Shown here piece by piece: positions 1-7,080 of a stretch of DNA of 14,419 bases. The notes below the pieces were generated by a model. The model searched no databases and had not been told where the DNA came from. It saw nothing but the letters and a program-made list of their open reading frames with translations. A program made the translations under genes and the position numbers. This DNA is from Chloroflexota bacterium (GTDB lineage Bacteria; Chloroflexota; Anaerolineae; Anaerolineales; Anaerolineaceae). How positions within the stretch are numbered: position 1 is the stretch's first letter; every line of letters starts with the position of its first letter. The stretch is taken from contig JAKOSR010000089.1 in assembly GCA_029777225.1 (NCBI GenBank), forward strand, positions 1 through 14,419, in the 5' to 3' direction.

Positions 1-1319
1 CTGAAGAAGATGCCTTTGAGCAAATCCCTGAAATTAACCGGATGCTTAATGACATCAGCATGGGCATGATTACCGGCGTTGGCATTCCAATGGTGGTTCA
101 AAAAAAAGTGATTGGCCAGGTGTACGTCTTCCGCAACTATCGCGGCGCGTTCTCGGCCAATGACCGTGTCATCCTGGGCAATTTTGCCAACCAGGCCGCC
201 ATCGCCGTACGCAACGCGCGCCTTTACAACCAGGTGCGCGAGCAAAACCTGCGCATTGTGGCCTTACTGGATACTGTCGCGGATGGGATTCTCATCCTCA
301 CGCCAGACCTGCTGGTCGAAAACATCAACCCTGCCCTGGCGCGCATGCTCAACACTGACAACGCGCTGGCATCCGGGAAGCCCTACCAGGCCGTGATGCG
401 CTGGGCCAAACCACCCAAGGGTGTACGCGTCGAGGAAGCGGTGAGGGGCTTCTGGTCGGGATATTCCCGCAACGACATGTACCTGGAGGGGGACCTGGAA
501 CGCGAGGGAAATTTGAGACCATTGCCGGTGACAATCTCTTACGCGCCCCTGTTTTCCAACGATGGACGGCTGCTGAATGTGATTGCCACCGTGCACGATA
601 TCACCCGCTTCCGCACCGCGGAAGAGATGAAAACCAGTTTTGTCTCCGTGGTCAGCCACGAGCTCAAGACGCCCATCGCGTTGATCAAGGGCTACGCCAG
701 CACCCTTCGGCGTGAGGATGCGGATTGGGACCCGGCGATGATTAAAGAAAGCCTTGACGTCATCGAGCAGGAGTCGGACCGGTTGGCCGCGATGGTGGAG
801 GATTTACTGGATGCCACACGTTTGCAAAGCGGCATCCTGGACCTGAAGAAAGCGGAAGTGGATTTGCGCCAATTGGTGGCCGAGCTGGTCACCCGTTTTT
901 CGCACCAGGAGGGTGGTGACCGCCTGAGGGTGGACTTCCCTGTCGACTTTCCTGTCATCGACGCGGATGAGACGCGCATCAACCAATTACTTTCCAACCT
1001 TATCTCCAATTCCCTTAAATATTCTGAGAATGGTGAAATCCTGGTTTCTGGTGAGACGGAAGGCAATCGCGTGAGGGTTTGTGTAACCGACCACGGCCGC
1101 GGATTTGACCCGATGGATATTCCGTTTGTTTTCGACCGGTTCTACCGTTCTGAAACCGCAACCAGGACCACCAAGGGCACCGGGTTGGGCTTGTACCTGT
1201 GCCGGGCGATTGTGGAAGCCCACGATGGAAAAATTTGGGTGGATGAAACTTACAAACAAGGCGGCCGGGTTTGCTTCTGGCTGCCCATCCGCCACGACAC
1301 GCCAAAGACTGAGGCATGA
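1..1319 (+). CDS. Sensor histidine kinase, GAF-PAS-HisKA-HATPase (5'-truncated)
   Basis: This is the C-terminal part of a sensor histidine kinase that autophosphorylates on His and passes phosphate to a response regulator. The frame is already open at base 3, before the first ATG at 42, so the true start lies outside the window. Numbering from that ATG: the tail of a GAF domain (about 1-65), a PAS domain (about 70-190), HisKA with H-box SVVSHELKTP (His206), an HATPase N-box around Asn323 (LISNSLKYS), G1 DHGRGF (350-355), an F-box FDRFYR and G2 GTGLGLYL (379-386). All catalytic motifs are intact. No membrane segment is seen in this part, although the missing N-terminus could contain one. The signal is unknown, and no response regulator gene is in the window. 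The stop codon overlaps the birA start (ATGA at 1316-1319), which suggests translational coupling. The family call is secure; the biological role is not known. Confidence 0.93.
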   Translation, partial: EEDAFEQIPEINRMLNDISMGMITGVGIPMVVQKKVIGQVYVFRNYRGAFSANDRVILGNFANQAAIAVRNARLYNQVREQNLRIVALLDTVADGILILTPDLLVENINPALARMLNTDNALASGKPYQAVMRWAKPPKGVRVEEAVRGFWSGYSRNDMYLEGDLEREGNLRPLPVTISYAPLFSNDGRLLNVIATVHDITRFRTAEEMKTSFVSVVSHELKTPIALIKGYASTLRREDADWDPAMIKESLDVIEQESDRLAAMVEDLLDATRLQSGILDLKKAEVDLRQLVAELVTRFSHQEGGDRLRVDFPVDFPVIDADETRINQLLSNLISNSLKYSENGEILVSGETEGNRVRVCVTDHGRGFDPMDIPFVFDRFYRSETATRTTKGTGLGLYLCRAIVEAHDGKIWVDETYKQGGRVCFWLPIRHDTPKTEA

Positions 1320-2080
1320 CAGCTTACGAACCGCTTGGCCTGGGCGTACCAGGCTACAGGGCCTGGTATTGCCCTGAGACCGGTTCCACCAACGATGATG
1401 CGCTGGAACGCGCGGAAGTGGGTGAAACAGAAGGCCTGGTCCTTGTAGCGGGAGTGCAATCGCGCGGTCGCGGCCGGCAAGGCCGCACCTGGCACAGCCA
1501 GCAAGGCAGTTCGTTGGCGTTCTCAGTCTTATTCCGACCAACGCCCGCTGAGGCTTCCTGCCTCGCCCGTTTCACCGCGCTAGGCGCGCTGGCACTGGTT
1601 GAAGTTTTACGGGAGAACTACCACGCAGATGCCTTGTTAAAGTGGCCCAATGATGTCCTCCTGGGGGGCAAAAAGGTCAGTGGCGTGCTTCCGGAAGTAA
1701 GCTGGCAAAACGGCCAGCCCGTTGGCGTCGTACTCGGCATGGGGGTGAACCTTCGCCCCGGAACAACCCCACCTGGCCTGGCCATGCTTTACCCGGCCAG
1801 CGACCTGCAGGCTGAAACGGGACAGGAAATCCCCGCCAGGGAACTCCTCGCGCTCATCCTTGCGAAAATGAACGCGTTGCGAGGGTTACTGACACATGAG
1901 GACTTCATCAGCTTATGGAACAGCCGCCTCGCTTTTAGAGACCAATTTGCCACGCTCAACAGCCCGGAAGACGGCCCTGCCCGGGTGAGGGTGGTGGCCG
2001 TTAACGGGGACGGGTCGCTCTCCGTGGTTGATGAAACGGGTGCGGCGCGCTTGTTTTATTCCGCCGAATTCTCTTCCTGA
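1316..2080 (+). CDS. birA: Biotin--[acetyl-CoA-carboxylase] ligase, monofunctional
   Basis: Biotin-protein ligase makes biotinyl-5'-AMP from biotin and ATP and transfers biotin to the lysine of biotin carboxyl carrier domains in the cytoplasm. Visible motifs in the 254-residue product are ETGSTN (21-26), the adenylate-binding loop SRGRGRQGRTW (49-59), KWPNDV (109-114) with the following lysine pair at 119-120, and GMGVNL (141-146). A small C-terminal beta domain (about 210-254) fits the SH3-like domain of the family. The N-terminal helix-turn-helix of the E. coli BirA repressor is absent, so this should be a pure enzyme (group I). The ATG at 1316 overlaps the histidine kinase stop codon; no strong independent Shine-Dalgarno is seen, which fits coupled translation. 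The 3' end overlaps the convergent gyrA by 25 bp. Confidence 0.93.
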   Translation: MTAYEPLGLGVPGYRAWYCPETGSTNDDALERAEVGETEGLVLVAGVQSRGRGRQGRTWHSQQGSSLAFSVLFRPTPAEASCLARFTALGALALVEVLRENYHADALLKWPNDVLLGGKKVSGVLPEVSWQNGQPVGVVLGMGVNLRPGTTPPGLAMLYPASDLQAETGQEIPARELLALILAKMNALRGLLTHEDFISLWNSRLAFRDQFATLNSPEDGPARVRVVAVNGDGSLSVVDETGAARLFYSAEFSS

Positions 2081-4626
2081 TTTTCAGCCCGCGTTTCTGG
2101 TTCCGCGTCTTCCGCTTCGGCAGCCTTCGCTTCCGCTGCCGTGCGCACTTCCAGGGCCGGGATGCGTGCCACAGCCGCCAGGCTGTCGCCTTCGCCCAGG
2201 TCCATCACTTTGACGCCCTGCGTCGCCCTGCCCTGTACTGAAATATCGGAGACCTTAATCCGCAGGACGATGCCACCGCTGGAAATCAGGGTGATTTCTT
2301 CCCCATCCTGGACAACACGTGCCTGGGCCAGCTGGCCAATCTGCTCAACCGCGGTCTGGCTGATGGTGGTGACACCCAGCGTGCCCCTGGTCTTGGCAAT
2401 ATATTCCCGGAACTGGGTGCGTTTACCGTAGCCCTTTTCCGTCAGCACCAGCAGATAGCCTTCCGGCTCCACCACGCTCATGCCGATGAGGTAGTCATTG
2501 CCCTGCAAGTGAATGCCGGTCACGCCCATGGTGGTGCGGCCGGTGGCGCGCACTTCGCCTTCGTGGAAGCGCAGCGCTTTGCCTTCACGGGTCACTACAA
2601 TGACGTCATCCTTCCCGCCGGTCATCGCCACCCAACCGAGCTGGTCGCCCTCGTCGAGGCGGATGGCAATCAGGCCGGAGGGCCGCACGCTCTCAAACTC
2701 AGCCAGGGGGATGCGCTTCACGCGGCCCAGGCGGGTGGCCATCACGCAAAATTCTGCTTCCTTGAAGCTTCTCACGGGAAGCAGGGCGGTGATATTTTCG
2801 TCAGGTTCCAGGTTGAGCAAATTCACCAAGGGGATGCCCCGGCCCTGCCTGGATTCTTCGGGCAGTTCAAACGTGCGTTGCGAATAGACCTTGCCCTTGT
2901 CCGTGAAAAATAGCATGGTGCCAAGGGTGTTGGCCCTTTCCATGAACATGACTTCATCCTCACCACGCATGGACGCGCCGAGCACACCGCGACCACCCCG
3001 GCCCTGCGACCGGAAGGCAGTATCGGAAACGCGCTTAATGTAACCGCGGTCTGTGATGGAAACAAAGACAGGTTCATCTTGGATGAGGGACTCATCGGAA
3101 AGGTCGTTGTCCAAATCCGGCGCGATTTGCGTGCGGCGCTTGTCCCCATATTTTTCCGCGACTTCGTTCAAATCGGTCCGGATGACTTCCATGATACGGT
3201 GCGGGCTGTTCAGCAAATCTTCAAGGTCGGCGATTTGCGCCATTAGGGAGGTGTGTTCATCCTCTATTTTCTGACGTTCGAGTGCGGCTAACCGGCGCAA
3301 CTGCATTTCGAGAATGGCCTGGGCCTGGACGTCATCCAGCTCAAAGCGTTCCATCAGGTTGGTTTTGGCAGCATCGGCGTCAGAGGATTCGCGGATGGTC
3401 TTGATGACCGCGTCCAGGTTGGCCAGCGCGACGAGCAATCCATCCAGGATGTGGGCGCGCTTTTTGGCTTTGTCGAGTTCAAAAAGCGAACGCCGGGTGA
3501 TGACCACCTTGCGATGCTCGAGGTAGTATTGCAGCGCCTTCTTCAGCGTCAGCATACGCGGTTCATTGTTGACCAGGGCAAGCAGCTGCACCCCGTAAGT
3601 GGACTGAAGCGGGGTGTACTTGTAGAGTTGATTGAGTACCTTCCGGGGTTGCGTTCCGCGCTTGAGCTCAATGACGATGCGCATGCCGCGCCTGTCGGAC
3701 TCGTCGCGCATGTCGGAAATAGCATCGATGCGCCCTTCGCGCACGAGCTCCGCGATGCGCTCAATCAAGCTGGTCTTATTTAGCTGGTACGGAATTTCCG
3801 TGATGATGATGGCGTACCGGCCTGTGCGCAATTCTTCGATTTGGGCCACACCCCGAACGGTGAGGTGCCCGCGCCCCGTGCTGTAAGCCTGACGGATGCC
3901 TTCCTCCCCAACGATGATGCCACCGGTGGGGAAGTCCGGCCCCGGGATGTGGAGCATCAGGTCTTCCATGCTCACATCCTCAATTTCGTCATAGCGGTCA
4001 ATCAGGCAGTTCAGGCCGGCGACCAGTTCGTTGAGGTTGTGGGGTGGGATGTTGGTGGCCATGCCCACCGCGATACCATTGGAACCATTCATCAGCAGGG
4101 TGGGGATGCGGGCTGGCAACACTTCCGGTTCCTGCAGGGAGCCATCAAAATTATCGACGAAATCGACAGTATCCTTTTCCAAATCCGTCAGCATTTCCTC
4201 GGTGATTTTGGCGAGGCGGGCTTCGGTGTAGCGCATGGCGGCCGGGGGGTCTCCATCCACGGAACCAAAGTTACCTTGTCCATCCACGAGTGGATAACGC
4301 ATGGAAAAATCCTGTGCCATTCTCGCCATGGCATCGTAGACAGCGGAATCGCCATGGGGATGGTACTTGCCCAGAACCTCACCAACGATGCGCGCGGATT
4401 TCTTGTAGGGGCTGTTGGAGCGCATACCGAGGTCCTGCATCGCGTAGAGGATGCGGCGGTGCACTGGCTTCAGGCCATCGCGCACATCCGGCAGGGCGCG
4501 GGCCACAATCACGCTCATGGCGTAATCAAGGTAGGCAGCGCGCATCTGGTGGTCAATATCGACCAATTGTTCGCTGTTGCTGGTATTGGTGGGGATGGGT
4601 TCGTTCACATCAGGGTTTTCAGACAT
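2056..4626 (-). CDS. gyrA: DNA gyrase subunit A
   Basis: This is the breakage-reunion subunit of DNA gyrase (A2B2), which introduces negative supercoils using ATP hydrolysed by GyrB. The 856-residue product has the N-terminal family block DYAMSVIVARALPDVRDGLK (34-53), the quinolone-target loop HPHGDSAVYD with Ser94 and Asp98 at the sites matching E. coli Ser83 and Asp87, and catalytic Tyr133 in RYTEARL. A GyrA box is present as QGRGGRG (541-547), which favours gyrase over topoisomerase IV ParC. A six-bladed wrapping domain follows, then an acidic tail (about 827-856). The Ser/Asp pair is the usual quinolone-susceptible state. The ATG at 4626 has only a weak GAAAG-like ribosome site; a candidate promoter lies 45 bp upstream. 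No gyrB is in the window. Confidence 0.97.
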   Translation of the reverse strand: MSENPDVNEPIPTNTSNSEQLVDIDHQMRAAYLDYAMSVIVARALPDVRDGLKPVHRRILYAMQDLGMRSNSPYKKSARIVGEVLGKYHPHGDSAVYDAMARMAQDFSMRYPLVDGQGNFGSVDGDPPAAMRYTEARLAKITEEMLTDLEKDTVDFVDNFDGSLQEPEVLPARIPTLLMNGSNGIAVGMATNIPPHNLNELVAGLNCLIDRYDEIEDVSMEDLMLHIPGPDFPTGGIIVGEEGIRQAYSTGRGHLTVRGVAQIEELRTGRYAIIITEIPYQLNKTSLIERIAELVREGRIDAISDMRDESDRRGMRIVIELKRGTQPRKVLNQLYKYTPLQSTYGVQLLALVNNEPRMLTLKKALQYYLEHRKVVITRRSLFELDKAKKRAHILDGLLVALANLDAVIKTIRESSDADAAKTNLMERFELDDVQAQAILEMQLRRLAALERQKIEDEHTSLMAQIADLEDLLNSPHRIMEVIRTDLNEVAEKYGDKRRTQIAPDLDNDLSDESLIQDEPVFVSITDRGYIKRVSDTAFRSQGRGGRGVLGASMRGEDEVMFMERANTLGTMLFFTDKGKVYSQRTFELPEESRQGRGIPLVNLLNLEPDENITALLPVRSFKEAEFCVMATRLGRVKRIPLAEFESVRPSGLIAIRLDEGDQLGWVAMTGGKDDVIVVTREGKALRFHEGEVRATGRTTMGVTGIHLQGNDYLIGMSVVEPEGYLLVLTEKGYGKRTQFREYIAKTRGTLGVTTISQTAVEQIGQLAQARVVQDGEEITLISSGGIVLRIKVSDISVQGRATQGVKVMDLGEGDSLAAVARIPALEVRTAAEAKAAEAEDAEPETRAENQEENSAE

Positions 4627-4670
4627 GGGTGCTTTCTGTGGGTTGATTAGCTCGATAAAACAACCCTCCT

Positions 4671-4699
4671 ATTATACCCCCGCGTGGCCAATTTGACAT
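4671..4699 (-). promoter_or_regulatory. Candidate gyrA promoter
   Basis: On the minus strand a perfect -10 hexamer TATAAT lies at 4676-4671. Seventeen bases upstream is ATGTCA (4699-4694), matching four of six bases of the -35 consensus. Predicted transcription start is near 4664, giving a leader of roughly 38 nt before the gyrA ATG. One arm of a 9-bp inverted repeat lies in the spacer, so a DNA-binding regulator is possible. Confidence 0.55.
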
Positions 4700-4729
4700 G
4701 GAAAATGGCTTGAGACCAAAAAATTGGCC
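4686..4729. repeat. 9-bp inverted repeat upstream of gyrA
   Basis: GGCCAATTT at 4686-4694 and its exact reverse complement AAATTGGCC at 4721-4729 are separated by 26 bases. The left arm overlaps the spacer and edge of the -35 of the candidate gyrA promoter; the right arm lies about 60 bp upstream of the predicted start. There is no T-run directly after it, so it does not look like a terminator. It could be an operator or chance; function is inferred only. Confidence 0.5.
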
Positions 4730-4841
4730 CAAAAATTAGTGGATGGATTCGTGATTGACTTGGAGAACACCAACCCTAAAATGAGTGGAATCCTGTAAAT
4801 TTAGGGCATTTTTGTTTGCCGTTTGTGTGTGGAGGTAGGGA

Positions 4842-4872
4842 ATAAAAAAGGCTGTTCCACAAGGAACAGCCT
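4842..4872 (-). terminator. Intrinsic terminator of the FHA-domain gene
   Basis: Read on the minus strand, AGGCTGTTCC, loop TTGT and GGAACAGCCT form a perfect 10-bp stem followed by a T-rich run. It begins 20 bases past the stop codon of the FHA gene (4892) and separates that gene from gyrA downstream. Confidence 0.9.
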
Positions 4873-4891
4873 CTTGGCTTAAACGAGGTGA

Positions 4892-5488
4892 CTAATAGAT
4901 TGGGCAACCCGTCAGGCTGTTAAAGCTGATGAGACACCACCAGCTGGCGGGCATGAATAGCAGCACCAGGCCGATAACAATCATCACGATAAGCAGGATA
5001 AGCAGGAAGGTGGCAAACCAGCCCATTTTCTTCTTTGGCTTGGGCGCTGCGGTCGGTTTGACAGAAGGGGCGGGTTGGAAGGTTTGAGCGGCGGCTGCTG
5101 GCTGGGAGGCAGGGGTGGGTACCTGGTACAAGCCGGGCTCGTACACGGTTTGAGAGGGCTGGGGGGCCACACGCGCGGCGGCGGCTGGCATCTCAAAGCT
5201 CATCACCGTGTTTTCGGCCAGCGTGATTAAATCGCCATGGCGCAACAGGTGAGGGGAGGTGAGCCGGGAGCCGTTGAGGAAGGTACCGTTGGTCGACCCC
5301 AAATCTTCGATGTAGTAGCCATCCGCGCGGCGCAAGAAGCGGGCATGCCGGCGTGAAATCTCGGCATCCGGCACCGGGATGTCATTGGCCAGGTCTCTTC
5401 CGAGTAAAACCTCATCCTTTTCGAGAAAGTAACTTGAACCTGGGATGGGGCCTGATCGCATTACCACCAAAGGATTCTGATCAGCCAT
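4892..5488 (-). CDS. FHA-domain protein with C-terminal membrane anchor
   Basis: FHA domains bind phosphothreonine, usually on targets of Hanks-type Ser/Thr kinases. The 198-residue product has an N-terminal FHA domain (about 28-93) with the phosphopeptide-binding residues Gly30-Arg31, SRRHA (45-49), STNGT (65-69) and Asn72. A low-complexity Pro/Ala/Gln linker (about 101-150), a KPKKK stretch and one hydrophobic segment (about 157-179) follow, with a short polar tail. No signal peptide is seen, so the FHA domain is probably cytoplasmic and the protein tail-anchored. The start is well supported by GAGGAGA seven to eight bases upstream of the ATG. It has its own promoter and terminator, so it appears monocistronic. 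The ligand and any partner kinase are unknown; none is encoded here. Confidence 0.88.
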   Translation of the reverse strand: MADQNPLVVMRSGPIPGSSYFLEKDEVLLGRDLANDIPVPDAEISRRHARFLRRADGYYIEDLGSTNGTFLNGSRLTSPHLLRHGDLITLAENTVMSFEMPAAAARVAPQPSQTVYEPGLYQVPTPASQPAAAAQTFQPAPSVKPTAAPKPKKKMGWFATFLLILLIVMIVIGLVLLFMPASWWCLISFNSLTGCPIY

Positions 5489-5526
5489 AATTTCTCCTCA
5501 ATTCTTCACATTGATTAACCGTGTTT

Positions 5527-5555
5527 AGTTTACTGATTTTTTGCCATTAAGTCAA
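5527..5555 (-). promoter_or_regulatory. Promoter of the FHA-domain gene
   Basis: On the minus strand TTGACT (5555-5550) and TAAACT (5532-5527) are separated by exactly 17 bases, matching five and four of six consensus positions. Predicted transcription start is near 5520, about 30 nt upstream of the ATG at 5488, which leaves room for the observed Shine-Dalgarno. Confidence 0.6.
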
Positions 5556-5600
5556 TCAACCAAACCCCCACGCGACCTCTCAGTGGCCACCTTCCTCACG

Positions 5601-5629
5601 TTGACGACCATGTAATTCCCTGCTATCAT
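5601..5629 (+). promoter_or_regulatory. Promoter of the yvcK-like gene (leaderless arrangement)
   Basis: TTGACG (5601-5606), a 17-base spacer and TATCAT (5624-5629) match five of six bases at each hexamer, and TGC before the -10 provides an extended -10. The expected start of transcription, about seven bases past the -10, falls on or beside the GTG start codon at 5636. No Shine-Dalgarno fits between them, so the mRNA is probably leaderless. Confidence 0.65.
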
Positions 5630-5635
5630 CAATTC

Positions 5636-6970
5636 GTGGAGAATTCCAATCAACCCAACAACAAGTGGTCCAAGTTTATCGCCCGGCTAAGATCCAACAC
5701 CATCTGGCTGAGGCCAGGCATGGGTTACAAACGCTGGATTACACTCACCATCCTTGGGGCGATGTTGATGGGGCTTGGGCTGGCCTTGATTATCCTGGAC
5801 TACTATCGCTCCACGACCAACGCGGACCTCATCCCGGTGTTGGCGATTCTCTCCCTGCGCTTTTTGGCCCGTCCCATCCGGTTTCTCATCTTTGGCGGCA
5901 TTGGCCTGGCCATGATCCTGGTTGGCATCTGGGGCGCAAACCGTTCCCTGCTCAAACCCTTTGAGCGGAATGGCAAACCCGCCTGGGAAGCGCTGCAGGA
6001 TTATCGCCGCCGGGAACGTGGCATCAAGGTGGTGGTGATTGGCGGTGGGCATGGGCTCTCTTCGGTGCTGAGGGGCATCAAGGAGTTCACGCACAACATT
6101 ACCGCGATTGTCACCGTGGCGGATAACGGCGGCTCCTCGGGAACCCTGCGGCGTGATATGGGCGTGCTGCCCCCAGGCGATATCCGCAACTGCCTTTCCG
6201 CGCTCAGCAGCGATGAAGCCTTGCTCTCGCAGGTGTTCCAGTATCGCTTCAAATCTGGCGCCGGCCTGGAAGGACATTCGCTAGGCAACCTGTTTATCAG
6301 CGCCCTGAGCGAGATTACCGGCAGCTTTGAGGAAGCCGTGGCGGAATCCGGCAGGGTTTTGGCTATTTACGGCCAGGTGCTTCCCGGGACCGTTGAGGAC
6401 GTTGAACTGGTGGGGGATGTCATCGAGAACGGGACGAAAGAAAACATCCAGGTTCGGGGGGAATCCCAGTTGACGCAATGCCCGGGCAAGATTGAACGCG
6501 TCTGGCTGGAACCAGCCAACACCCCAGCCTATCCGCCGGCCATCTCCGCCATTCTAAACGCCGACCTTATCCTGATAGGCCCCGGAAGCTTGTACACCAG
6601 CATCCTGCCCAACCTGGTCATCTCGGGGTTGAGTGATGCGATCGAAGCCAGCCGTGCCCAAACGTATTTCATCTGTAACGTGGCCACCCAGCAGGGGGAG
6701 ACAGATGGCTTCAACGCCTCCGATCACCTCAAAGTGATTGAGCAACACGTGGGGCGCGATTTGTTCGACCTGGTCATTTGCAACCGCAACTTCAAGGGCA
6801 AGCTGGGAGCTGATTCCAATTGGGTCGTGGCGGACCAGGCTCTGCATCACCAACACAAAGTTTACGAAGCCGACCTGGTGGATGATCTTTATCCATGGCG
6901 CCACAGCTCCAAAAAACTGGCCCGCACGGTGATAAATCTCTTTGAGGAACGCACCGGTCCATTGGATTGA
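5636..6970 (+). CDS. YvcK/GlmR (CofD-like) family protein with N-terminal membrane anchor
   Basis: The C-terminal part (about 131-430) is a YvcK/GlmR domain of the CofD-like superfamily. In Bacillus and related bacteria this family supports growth on gluconeogenic carbon and peptidoglycan precursor supply and binds UDP-sugars. Visible blocks are VVVIGGGHGLSSVLRG (132-147), VTVADNGGSSGTLRRD (159-174), PPGDIRNCL (179-187), LEGHSLGNL (211-219) and LIGPGSLYTS (313-322). The 444 residues exceed the roughly 320 of B. subtilis YvcK because of an N-terminal extension with two hydrophobic segments (about 35-57 and 79-103), which would anchor the domain on the cytoplasmic face. The assigned GTG start sits at the predicted transcription start with no ribosome site. 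An in-frame ATG at 5720 (Met29) has GAGG seven bases before it and is an alternative start that keeps both membrane segments. The gene directly precedes gapA, but a terminator separates them. Confidence 0.88.
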   Translation: MENSNQPNNKWSKFIARLRSNTIWLRPGMGYKRWITLTILGAMLMGLGLALIILDYYRSTTNADLIPVLAILSLRFLARPIRFLIFGGIGLAMILVGIWGANRSLLKPFERNGKPAWEALQDYRRRERGIKVVVIGGGHGLSSVLRGIKEFTHNITAIVTVADNGGSSGTLRRDMGVLPPGDIRNCLSALSSDEALLSQVFQYRFKSGAGLEGHSLGNLFISALSEITGSFEEAVAESGRVLAIYGQVLPGTVEDVELVGDVIENGTKENIQVRGESQLTQCPGKIERVWLEPANTPAYPPAISAILNADLILIGPGSLYTSILPNLVISGLSDAIEASRAQTYFICNVATQQGETDGFNASDHLKVIEQHVGRDLFDLVICNRNFKGKLGADSNWVVADQALHHQHKVYEADLVDDLYPWRHSSKKLARTVINLFEERTGPLD

Positions 6971-6971
6971 T

Positions 6972-6990
6972 AGGCCGGCAGGCCTTTTTT
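6972..6990 (+). terminator. Short terminator after the yvcK-like gene
   Basis: AGGCC, loop GGCA and GGCCT form a 5-bp GC-rich stem followed by a T-run (6985-6990), directly after the stop codon. The stem is short, so termination may be partial. Confidence 0.6.
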
Positions 6991-6994
6991 CGGC

Positions 6995-7000
6995 TATAAT
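6995..7000 (+). promoter_or_regulatory. Possible -10 element upstream of gapA
   Basis: A perfect TATAAT lies just after the yvcK terminator. No convincing -35 is seen at 16-18 bases; TTGATA at 6967-6972 is 22 bases away, too far. If used, the gapA leader would be about 74 nt. The gapA ribosome site GGAGG ends six bases before the ATG at 7081. Confidence 0.4.
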
Positions 7001-7080
7001 AATCACGTAGCTTTTTTCTTCACATTGACCTGACTATGTAAGCCGGGTTTTAAAATCACGAGATAAATCGGAGGAATTGC

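Noticed and set aside
3841..4650. Long 269-codon + strand reading frame antisense to gyrA
   Set aside because: It is the mirror of a clearly conserved GyrA N-terminal coding region, has no ribosome site of note and shows no family motifs.
4693..4720. Perfect TTGACA on the + strand at 4693-4698
   Set aside because: No -10 hexamer lies 15-19 bases downstream.
4705..4740. Short + strand frame starting at ATG near 4699 in the gyrA upstream gap
   Set aside because: It encodes only about 13 residues before a stop and has no ribosome site.
7025..7056. TTGACC with TAAAAT as a second gapA promoter
   Set aside because: The spacer is 20 bases, too long for a standard promoter, and the upstream TATAAT is a better -10.
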